A stretch of 12,075 nt of DNA. Origin: Baffinella frigidus (taxonomy: Eukaryota > Cryptophyceae > Cryptomonadales > Baffinellaceae). Under the pieces are notes generated by a model. That model had not been told where the DNA came from and made no database searches. It saw only the letters and a program-made list of their open reading frames with translations. This document shows, in pieces, positions 1 through 6,412 of the stretch (its first letter is position 1; the number at the start of each line of letters is the position of its first letter). Location: contig MU646892.1 in NCBI GenBank assembly GCA_026770585.1, positions 276,498-288,572 on the forward strand, written 5' to 3'. A program made the position numbers and the translations under genes.

Positions 1-491
1 TAGGGTTTAGGGTTTGGGTTTTAGGGTTTAGGGTTTAGGGTTTAGGGTTTAGGGCTTGTGCGTAGGGTTTAGGGTTGAGGGTTTAGGGTGTGCGGTTCAA
101 AATTTAGGGTTTAGGGATTCGAGTTTAGGGTTTGGTGTTGCGGGGTTCGGGGTTCGGGTTTCAGGATTAGTTTTTAGAGTTAGGAGGTTTAGGGTTCAGG
201 GTTTAGGGATGAGGGTTTATGGTTTAATGTTCAGGGTTTAGGGTTTAGGGTTTGGGGTTGAGGGTTTGGGGTTGAGGGTTTAAGGTTTCGGGTTTCGGGT
301 TTCGGGTTTCAAATTTCGGGTTTCGAGTTTCGGGTTTCGGGTTTCAAGTTTCGGGTTTCAAGTTTCGGGTTTCGGGTTTCGGGTTTCGGGTTTCGGGTTT
401 CGGGTTTCGGGTTTCGGGTGTCGGGTTTCGGGTTTCGGGTGTCGGGTCGGGGGTTGAGGGGTTTGGATTTAGCTTAGGTTGAGGTTGAGAT
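1..491. repeat. Degenerate telomere-like heptamer array (TTTAGGG / GGGTTTC family), left edge
   Basis: The stretch is almost entirely 7-bp units of the TTTAGGG family. TTTAGGG units dominate the first ~60 bases. Mixed variants (GGGTTGA, GGGTTTG, GGGTTCA) follow to about 280, then a nearly pure GGGTTTC block runs from about 285 to 440, and it ends in GGGTTGA/GAGGTTGA-like units. The G-rich strand is the plus strand and reads toward the window interior. At a true left chromosome end the plus strand would start with CCCTAAA, so this is an interstitial array or one flipped by rearrangement. It begins directly beyond the last recognisable codons of gene A, where the sense strand is C-rich. No gene is supported here; the short open frame at 56-241 is a translation of the repeat. 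Confidence 0.93.
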
Positions 492-1099
492 TCAAGGCTT
501 AATGTTTACCACGATGCTCTCCAGCAGCTGCATCCGCGCCTTCAAGTAGCTGTCAAAGACCTCCGCGGAAACCGTGTGCCCCAGCTCCGAGTCGCTGAAG
601 GGCGCGGCAGAGCATCCAAGCTGCCCCCTGTTCGGGCACGACACCCGCCCTTCCCGCTCCCGGAGCAGTCTCAGCTCCTGCCCCGCGCAGGTGTGCACGT
701 GCCCTTGCATGCACCCCGTGCACGTCAGGTGCCCTTCGGCGCAGACGGCTCCCTCCGAGTGCCGCTTCAGCTCGAGGCAGATGCAGCAGTTGGAGGTCTG
801 CTCGCGGCGGAACGCGAGCAACGGCTTGAAGAACGCGTGGTTTGCTGCCGCGTCTGCGCTCGGGCGCTGCGCCCCAGCATTCGCGGTCAGCACGCGCACC
901 AAGGCATCCACATCTCCCGCAGACGTCGCACTCTCCTCGTCGATGCACCACTCGCGGAGTTGCGAGAGGGTTTTCCCGAGAGCGAACATGTCCGTGGCAG
1001 CCGTGCTGCCGGTCTGCTGGAGCTCGGGGGCTTCGAAGCCGGCAGTCCACCCCACCCGCACGCGCGTCGTGACTAGGTACTGCTGCGTCGTTCGGATCC
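492..1099 (-). other. Gene A last exon: kinase C-lobe and RING1-like zinc finger
   Basis: The exon begins IRTTQQYLVTT and holds the activation-segment end GWTAGFEAPE, the alpha-F motif TDMFALG and the alpha-I motif QRPSADAAANHAFF, so the C-lobe is complete but compact. It then encodes a zinc finger: C-x2-C-x11-C-x3-H-x2-C-x2-C, a further Cys, and CPNRGQLGC followed by a helix FSDSELGHTVSAEVFDSYLKAR. That tail resembles the end of RING1 in RBR-type ubiquitin ligases, though the last Cys pair is spaced C-x7-C, so E3 activity is inference. Coding runs to a TGA at 494-492, but a donor-like GTAAAC at 509-504 may end the exon earlier. Confidence 0.77.
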
Positions 1100-4000
1100 C
1101 TGCGTTGGGGAGGCAATCGAAGGTCAGAGAAGGTGGAGACCATCTTTACGAAGTAGAGTTGATTCGATCCCGCTATATTTGAATTGTTTCGATCCCGAAG
1201 TAAAATTGATTCGGTCCCGATAAAGACGGACAACTTGTCCATCCGTGGAAAGACTCGGGAGAACTGTTAGGGGGTGGTCTACAGGTGTGCGAGGTTCAGG
1301 CCACCATCGATGGTCAGAGAAGATCGGTGAGCAGAAACGATCGAGAACAGTGTTGAGCTGTTGGTCCTGTAGGACCACGATTTGGTTGCTTTCCAACATA
1401 ACTGACCACCGGGTACGCGTGAGAATCTCAAGAGCTGGACGGCAGCCCTTTGACAGAGCCAAGTTAAGGCTGACGTTTGAGCGATTCCCAACTGGCGACC
1501 GGGTACGAGCCAGAATCTCAAAAGCTGGACGGCGGAGCCAAGTCAAAGGTGTTTCTTCGCATCGTTCTCTGACCATCGATTGTCTCTACATCAGGAGGGG
1601 AATGGGTACGTGAATCGACGGAGATGTCGAAGTCAGCAAGCTTACCGCGCTCGCCAGGCCCGACCAGGATGTTCGGAGGCTTGATGTCGCTGTGCACCTG
1701 CCAACGGTCGGTGCCACGTTCTTAACATTGAACAAACGCAGGGGAGACGGTGGGTTTAGGAAAAGCAGGGGAAACAGTAGGCCCGTTTCCCAATACTGGG
1801 AATCTTCCTTCTTCCTGACTGCCCTCGCTGCTATCACGCCCCCCCCCCCACCCCGCTTCCTCTCGCTCCGTCAATTTCGTTTCGTGTCTAAGGTTTCGGG
1901 TCAGGGTTTCGGGTGTAGGGTGGCGCACCACGTGGTTGACGTGGAGGTGAGCGAGGGCGCCAGTGACGTCCTGCAGCACGGTGCGCACCTTGATCCACCC
2001 TGGCGCGTCCTGGACCCATTCGTCGACCGAGCCGTGGGGGTAGAAGGGCATCTGGAGCATCATGGTGCCCGTGGTGGTGTCCTGGAACACCGCGACGACA
2101 GACACGATGGCGGGGTGGCGCAGCCGCATGAGCAGCGCCGCCTCGCGCAGGCACGCCCGCAGGTCGGGCTTGTGCAGGTACTCCTGGTGTGGGCTTCATG
2201 GCTTGGTTTTGAAGAGTCGCAGGAGTTGTGCTTCCCCACCCGGGCGCAAGTTGAGAATTGACTGTTGGGCATTGACAGGCGTCGCGTTCCGGGACCAACC
2301 GGTCGTCCCCGCTCTCCAATTGTTTCTGGTGATTTCTCACTGGTGCGTGCCAGGAATACGCCAAAAGTCCATACCAAACCGTCTCAAAACCAACTTTCGT
2401 ACCTTGCACTAGCCCAAAACGGTGTGTTTGAGATCTGCGCACGTGCGCCCTGGCGTGGCCACACACAGGCCGGTGGGTGAGGGCTCGACCTTGACCGCGA
2501 ACTCCTCCCCGCCCAGGCCGTCGGAGCAGCGCCACACGTCGTGCCGCCCGGTCCCCGCGAGCTTCTCGCGCTTGACAAACATCTCCTCCAGCGCGCAGTC
2601 GGGGCGCCACACGCCCAACAGCTCCCGCGGAAGCGCCTTCTCGAGGTGCACCATCACCTCCGGGAAGTCAGGCTCCACAGCTGCGAGCTCGCCGAACGCG
2701 AGTCTCTTCTGCGCGCGCGCCAAGTGCAGCTCCCCCTCCCGTGCGGCCAGCTGCACCCCCAGCTCCGTGATTGTATCCCCACCGTCAGCATCGTCGTCGT
2801 CGTCAGCTTCCTGGATTCTTATCTGGGCGAGGACGAGGTCGCGCATCCCGTGCGTCTTCTTGACTCTCTTCGACGCCTTTCCGAACTCCTCCACCGCCGC
2901 ATCCTTCCGCTTCCAAAGCACCCCGGCGTTGTCGACCGACTGCTGGATCAGCTCCAGCTCCCTGGCGATCTCTGACACGACCGCGTGCAAGCGCTCCATC
3001 GCCTCCCTCTCGCTCGTCCTCAACTCCACGAGTTTGCGCCCGGCGCTGATGAGCAAGTGGCACGGCATCTCCGCCAGGAAGTCCTTCTCCTGCGCCTCAA
3101 ACTCCGCCTGCAACGCTGCCCCGCACCGGAGCATCGCCGTCCGCACCGCAGTGAGAGCGTTGCCTTGTGCTGGCCCGCCCGTGAGCATGAGACCGAAGGA
3201 CCCGACGGCGGCCACCTGCATCGCCTGCAGGGCCTGGTCCGTCTCCTGCGCGGCCGCGTCTGCCCCCACGCGCCCCGCCCAGGCAGCGTACGCCTCCAGC
3301 GCAAGGCCAGCTAGATCGGGGTCTCCCGGGAGCGCGTCAGGGAGCTCCGCCTCGCTGCGGCCCATCGCATGTTTGCCGTACGCGGCCGCATCCCGCACGA
3401 CGCACTCCGTTGCTGCCGCGAGCGCTCTCTGTGAAGCATCCTCCTTCTCCCTCGCTGCTGCCTCCCAACCATTGGCTACGTGTTTGGCACGCTGCACCGC
3501 GTCTGGCTCCCTGCGCTCCAGCGCCGCCACGAGAGTCGCAGTCGGGCTCTTCTCCCCAGCCGGGTTTTGCACCGCCCCCGCAAGTTGAGACAAGGCGGAC
3601 ATGAGGACCCGCAGGTGATTGGCGCGGTGCCTGTTGCGCGTCCGGATCACTTCGACGAGCGCGGCTGGGTCACGGGCTTGTGCTCCCTTCCGAACCTGGA
3701 TCCAGAACGTTTCGTTCAGATGTTGTGAGGATACAGGAAACTCATCAACTCTGACAGACTGAACGGACGACTCCTTCTAGATTTTGACACCAGCTGGCCA
3801 ATGCGCAATCCCCCACACACCAGCAGAGGACACTCACTGAAGACTTCTAGATTCTCACACAACTTTGCCAATGAGCAACACCCCACCAAATCACAGTGGG
3901 GCAATGAGAACCCCCCTGCGAAATCAGGCATTCACCTCTGACAGTCCTGAACTCGAGACTACTTCTAGATTGAAACAAAAGCGTGTCAAGAAGCAAGTCC

Positions 4001-6200
4001 TCGCCAGCTCACTTTGGGACAATCCACTAGCCCTTGGAGGCGGCTCAAACAGTGCCCTGTAACCTTTTAGATTAGCCTTGACATCGGGGTCGGATCCGAC
4101 CCCGATAGATCACAAGTTAACAATTTTTGAGGGGGAAATCAACTTTGGGGGTCCATGTTCCAGAGCACTATTTGAGGCACCTCGGAGGGCTGGTGGTTAC
4201 CTCGCGCTGCGACACCTCCGCCGCCGAGCGGCTCTCGCGGAACTGCTCCTCTGCCGCACGGCACGCCTCCTCGACCCTTGCGGGCGCGTCGCTGCGCAGC
4301 GCCCCGCCCTTCTTCTTCTTCTTCTGCTTGATCTTCTTGACGGCCACGGCCTCCAGCTCGCTCCGCAGGAATGCAAAGTCCGCGACCTCCGCCATGACGC
4401 TGGCGGCGCTTTTGCCCCTGTCGCGCCGCCCCTCATGCACAACACTCACGCACTCCACCAGCTCCTCCAGCGACGTCCACGACTTCGCAGCCACCTCCTC
4501 TCCACGACCGGGCAACGCGCGCCGATCCGCCGCAGCTTTCTCCACCGCTGCTTTTTCTGCCGCAACCTTGTCCGCCACTGCCTTCTTGAACGCTGCCTTA
4601 TCGGCCGCAGCCTTGTCCGCTGCAGCCTTGACCCTCGCCGCTTGCTCTGCTGCCGCCTTTTCGGCGGCTGCCTTCTCCGCCGCCGCTTTCTCCGACGCAG
4701 CTTGATCCGATGTGGCTTTCTCCCTGGCAGCCTTTTGCGCCGCGGTCTGGTTTGGGGTTTGGATCCGTTTTAGGGCGGCAGGCGTCGGCAAGGGTGCTGG
4801 TGTGGGGGCAGAGTTCCGAGGGTGCAATCGAAATGTGGTCGTTGATACACGCACCTCTGGACTGCTCAGCAGCTCCGCACTGGCATGATACTTCTGCGAA
4901 ACCGCGACCTCCAGCGGCGTCTTTCCCGCCTGCCACACATCCATGAGTCCACTGAAGTCAGTTCCTCGTGTCCCCCAACCACCACAGCCCACACGCCCCA
5001 CACCCGCTTTCTTCAAACTTGTGTGCGGGCGTGAGAGAGAGAGAGTGAGTGTTTGAGAGAGAGAGAGAGAGGGGGGGAGAAAGAGATAAAGAGATCGAGC
5101 GAGAGAGAGCGAGAGAGATCGAGCGAGAGAGACAGAGCGAGCGAGCGAGCGAGGGAGAGAGAGAGAAAGAGAGATAAAGAGGGCGAGGGAGAGAGCGAGA
5201 GCGGGTTAGTGGGTCTGGTTTCTCTCGATTGAGGGGTGTCGATACGTGTCAAAAAATCAGAGCAGCTTAACCGGCATCCAACAACCACCAAAACATGCGC
5301 GACCAAAATATTGACCTGATCTGTGATCGCCCTGTCGGCGCCCGCATTGAGAAGAATGACCACCACCACCTCGTCGCCGTTGGACGCAGCAAAACTTAGC
5401 GCCGTCGTTCCCCTCTGCAGAAGCGCGAAACGTCAGCCCGCGGCCGATAACACGGAAACGAACCCAATTTATGAGCAGGTCGCCTTCGGACGAATTACGC
5501 AATGATCACACGGAATGGTGCGAGTTCAGAATCTGGTTTTGCGGGAAGGACACACACACCACGAACCGATTATAGACAGCTTTACGCGACCACTCCCTCT
5601 CCCTCCCCCCTGCGCTCTCACCTTTTGCTGGTGGTTCCTCTCGACGCCCGCCTCCAGCAGCGTTCGCGTCATCTCCGCATCGCCATTGCACGCAGCCCAA
5701 ATGAGCGCTGTGTCTCCATGCTGCAGGTGCGCACAAGGGCCCTCTCGTCAGCAACCGGGTGCGCAACACACGGAACGAAAGGGCAACGCACGGAACGAAA
5801 GGGGCAGGCTGCGTCCCGGACAAGGGTGGACCCGAAACGACGCAGCACAGTGGTTCGCACAGCGCAGAGAGAGAAACGACGCTGCCACAATCGCCACACC
5901 AGCCAGTCACAAAACCTCGCCCCTCCCGCACAACGCAAACCCTCACCCAGCACAAAAGCTGACACCCGCCACGCATGCAGCCCCGGTCAGCAGCACCACT
6001 CTCCCCCTCGCAACCCCACACAGTCAACCGCGTGACCTAGCATCGCAAAAAAAATCTGAAACAATGCTCACCACCCTCGCCCATCGCACATCTCCAAAAC
6101 TCACTTCGTTTTGTTCGTTGATGTTAGCGCCAGCCGCGAGCAGCAGGTGCACCTCCAGCACGTTGCCAGCCTTCGCAGCCGCAATCACCAAAAAAGGCAT
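492..6200 (-). CDS. Gene A: ankyrin - coiled coil - protein kinase - RING-like protein (nine-exon model, 1032 aa)
   Basis: Exons on the minus strand: 6200-6105, 5720-5622, 5414-5316, 4929-4855, 4746-4201, 3695-2463, 2183-1929, 1697-1610, 1099-492. All introns are GT-AG and the total is 3099 nt with frame kept. Domains: ankyrin repeats (1-123), Ala/Lys/Glu coiled coil (124-~200), helical region (to ~675), kinase (~678-925) and RING-like finger (~935-993). Kinase motifs seen are beta-3 Lys707, HSD at 803-805, DFD at 823-825 and APE at 854-856. The start is the first ATG after an in-frame TAA and opens straight into an ankyrin repeat. Intron 4 (4854-4747, 108 nt) has no in-frame stop, so it could be coding (+36 aa). 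The 3' end is uncertain: a donor-like GTAAAC follows codons ...ESIV at 509, so the gene may continue past the heptamer array. The likely role is signalling with possible ubiquitin-ligase activity; substrate unknown. Confidence 0.76.
1150..1225 (-). repeat. Three imperfect ~26-bp tandem units near the intron 8 acceptor, gene A
   Basis: On the sense strand the units read GGGACCGAATCAATTTTAC, GGGATCGAAACAATTCAAAT and GGGATCGAATCAACTCTAC. Gene B has the same triplet at 11092-11170 with different substitutions, so the triplication predates the gene duplication or was shared by conversion. Their closeness to the acceptor suggests a neutral expansion or a splicing role; the sequence does not decide. 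Confidence 0.7.
1306..1580. repeat. Possible MITE-like segment with 16-bp terminal inverted repeats in gene A intron 8
   Basis: ATCGATGGTCAGAGAA at 1306-1321 is matched by its exact complement at 1565-1580, enclosing about 275 bp with no coding capacity. Size and inverted ends fit a small non-autonomous DNA element, but I see no clear target-site duplication, and the core is made of internal direct repeats. Gene B has one end intact (10996-11011) and the other degraded (from about 10639). A structured intron is an equally good reading. Confidence 0.4.
1698..1928 (-). other. Gene A intron 7 with internal telomere-like motifs
   Basis: This 231-nt intron starts GTGCGCCACCCTACACC. On the plus strand, about 1886-1922 reads GGTTTCGGGTCAGGGTTTCGGGTGTAGGGT in separate heptamer-like units, the same GGGTTTC/TAGGGT family as the window edges and in the same orientation relative to the gene (sense strand C-rich). 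Toward the acceptor (about 1710-1800) lie two imperfect copies of a unit with ACCGT...CCCCTGC, matching the tandem in gene B intron 7. A C-run (CCCCCCCCC, plus strand near 1842-1850) is also present. Confidence 0.7.
2184..2462 (-). other. Gene A intron 6 (279 nt)
   Basis: Bounded by GTGGCC and ACACCAG. It aligns end to end without gaps to gene B intron 6 (9760-10038), which is also 279 nt, and differs by eye at about 21 positions. The exons on either side differ at 1 of ~411 and 2 of 255 positions. It has no repeats or embedded gene that I can see. It is the cleanest yardstick for divergence between the copies. Confidence 0.75.
3696..4200 (-). repeat. Gene A intron 5 with degenerate repeats marked by TTCTAGATT
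   Basis: The 505-nt intron carries TTCTAGATT at 3775-3783, 3845-3853 and 3963-3971. Each is preceded by related sequence (CTCTGACAG...TGAAC at about 3750 and 3936) or followed by GCCAATG-(A/C)GCAA (about 3798 and 3869). These look like two to three decayed copies of a unit of roughly 70-120 bp. A hairpin-forming CCCCACCAAATCACAGTGGG lies at about 3881-3900. Gene B intron 5 (8244-8493) has only one copy of this unit and the same hairpin, so the expansion is specific to A. The half nearest exon 5 (about 3985-4200) shows no repeat or gene. Confidence 0.65.
4201..4746 (-). other. Gene A Ala/Lys/Glu-rich coiled-coil exon with poly-lysine tract
   Basis: This exon encodes 182 residues. The first ~75 are built from five-residue units of the type xEKAA/xDKAA, a low-complexity charged helix likely to form a coiled coil or long single helix. 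A more ordinary helical segment follows (SWTSLEELVECVSVVHEG...). At 4342-4309 the codons give KKIKQKKKKK, a strongly basic patch that gene B lacks at the same place; it could act in nuclear import or nucleic-acid binding. The exon ends SQRE before a GTAACC donor at 4200. The matching B exon has only 151 codons, so the unit number has changed between copies. Confidence 0.75.
4930..5315 (-). other. Gene A intron 3, holding a long purine/pyrimidine tract
   Basis: The intron is 386 nt, with donor GTCAAT at 5315 and acceptor GTGGCAG at 4930. The donor side (5315 to about 5257) contains TGTTGGATGCCGGTTAAGC, which reappears as TGTTGGATGCCAGTTCACC in gene B intron 3 near 7440, confirming the two introns are homologous. 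The middle is a GA-rich tract. No additional exon is supported. Confidence 0.7.
5031..5205. repeat. GA-rich microsatellite / polypurine tract (~175 bp)
   Basis: The plus strand is almost pure purine, made of GA, GAGC and GATAAAGA units; the minus strand, which is the sense strand of gene A, is CT-rich. The tract lies about 100 nt upstream of the exon 4 acceptor. Long mirror-type purine runs can form triplex DNA, and the CT-rich RNA could recruit pyrimidine-binding splicing factors; both are inference. No such tract is visible in gene B. Confidence 0.9.
5415..5621 (-). other. Gene A intron 2 (207 nt)
   Basis: Donor GTGAGAGCGC at 5621 and acceptor CTTCTGCAG at 5415. The content is unique-looking sequence with no detectable repeat. 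It is unlike gene B intron 2 (87 nt), consistent with deep divergence of the 5' halves of the two genes. Confidence 0.65.
5721..6104 (-). other. Gene A intron 1 with a 20-bp tandem duplication
   Basis: The 384-nt intron starts GTGAGTTTTGG and ends CACCTGCAG. Two adjacent 20-bp units at 5764-5783 and 5784-5803 (core CACGGAACGAAAGGG) differ at one base. AAAAAAAATCTGAA at 6046-6059 recurs as AAAAAAATCTGAA in the promoter spacer near 6307. Several overlapping open frames on both strands show no ankyrin or other recognisable motif and are not called. Confidence 0.65.
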
Positions 6201-6412
6201 GCTTGCAAGACAGCTCACCCTATCTACTTAGGTGTCAGCGCCTTCCCCCGACCCCCTTAGGTAGAAGCGCCTTGCCCGGACTTTTCCCACTTTAACAGCC
6301 GAGACTTAAAAAAATCTGAACAGGCAAAACCCGTCAAAACGTTTTTTTGCCCTTTTAAAAGTCATTTTTTTGCCTTTTAAAAGTACAGGTTTGGGGCGTG
6401 GGAATCCCAACC
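6201..6412. promoter_or_regulatory. Shared head-to-head promoter spacer of genes A and B
   Basis: Only 212 bp separate the two divergent start codons, so both core promoters and both 5' leaders must lie here, or in upstream exons not recognised. Two repeat pairs are visible. CTTAGGT-xxx-AGCGCCTT occurs at about 6228-6245 and again near 6258-6275. Two tandem ~22-bp units containing TTTTTTTGCC(C)TTTTAAAAGT lie at 6341-6362 and 6363-6384, 29-50 bp upstream of the gene B ATG. The TTTTAAAA cores are AT-rich palindromes in an otherwise GC-rich region and may be TATA-like or factor sites. Function is inferred from position. Confidence 0.6.
6341..6384 (+). repeat. Tandem 22-bp unit with TTTTAAAA core upstream of gene B
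   Basis: Two back-to-back copies share T-run, GCC and TTTTAAAAGT in the same order and differ by small changes. They are the closest AT-rich element to the gene B start codon. They could be duplicated regulatory sites or simple slippage. Confidence 0.7.

Larger units (their letters stand above)
1100..1609 (-). other. Gene A intron 8, repeat-rich (510 nt)
   Basis: The intron runs from GTACCC at 1609 to ...CGCAG at 1100. It holds three kinds of repeat: a 16-bp inverted repeat ATCGATGGTCAGAGAA (1306-1321) with its complement at 1565-1580; two direct ~40-bp copies around GAATCTCAA-(A/G)AGCTGGACGGC (1408-1447 and 1498-1539); and three imperfect copies of a GGGATCGAATCAA-type unit (about 1150-1225). 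No coding potential matching either paralogue is present. The gene B counterpart is 610 nt and rearranged. Confidence 0.75.
1610..3695 (-). other. Gene A helical domain plus kinase N-lobe and catalytic loop (three exons)
   Basis: Exon 3695-2463 (411 codons) opens with VRKGAQAR and carries a long helical region without a family I can name, a basic cluster (WKRKD ... KRVKK, near 2900-2850), an acidic run (EADDDDDADGGD) and then the kinase N-lobe: a GTGRHDV loop and FAVKV with the ATP-binding Lys. Exon 2183-1929 has the alpha-C helix (REAALL, presumed salt-bridge Glu) and RLRHPAIV. Exon 1697-1610 has HSDIKPPNILV and LADFDISVD and ends in phase 1. Its C joins GG of the next exon to make Arg, which fixes the splice sites. 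Confidence 0.82.
4855..6200 (-). other. Gene A ankyrin-repeat exons (one repeat per exon)
   Basis: Four phase-0 exons each hold about one ankyrin repeat: 6200-6105 (32 codons, ending LLLAAGANINEQNE), 5720-5622 (33 codons, beginning HGDTALIWAACNGD), 5414-5316 (33 codons, RGTTALSFAASNGD) and 4929-4855 (25 codons, AGKTPLEVAVSQKY). The TPLH-like and LLxAGA signatures mark the repeat helices. Acceptors are TGCAG or GGCAG; donors are GTGAGT, GTGAGA, GTCAAT and GTGCGT. Exon units of exactly 33 codons with symmetric phase could be duplicated or swapped without breaking frame. Ankyrin arrays usually bind protein partners, so this end probably recruits the target or a scaffold. Confidence 0.8.

Noticed and set aside
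56-241. Open frame within the left heptamer array
   Set aside because: Its translation is a simple repeat (GLGFRV-type units) and follows from the 7-bp repeat rather than from selection for a protein.
285-440. GGGTTTC block as a CRISPR array
   Set aside because: Units are 7 bp with no spacers, and the surrounding genes are eukaryotic with introns.
1-491. Array as a functional chromosome end
   Set aside because: The G-rich strand runs inward, units are heavily degenerate, and the right-hand array shows the same reversal.
2422-3588. Long open frame (388 codons) opposite gene A exon 6
   Set aside because: It is the antisense shadow of a GC-rich exon. Its product is Ser/Ala/Arg-rich with no domain, while the minus-strand frame carries kinase motifs. 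The same applies to 8571-9800 opposite gene B and to 11116-11821 opposite its last exon.
4078-4773. Plus-strand open frame rich in Leu, Arg and Cys opposite the coiled-coil exon
   Set aside because: Its repeats (RRLLRRCL-type) mirror the antisense of the EKAAA codons; the minus frame gives the sensible coiled coil.
5502-6231. Overlapping plus- and minus-strand open frames (170-240 codons) in gene A intron 1
   Set aside because: No recognisable motif, low-complexity His/Pro/Thr or Cys/Gly composition, and they cover a spliced ankyrin exon on the minus strand.
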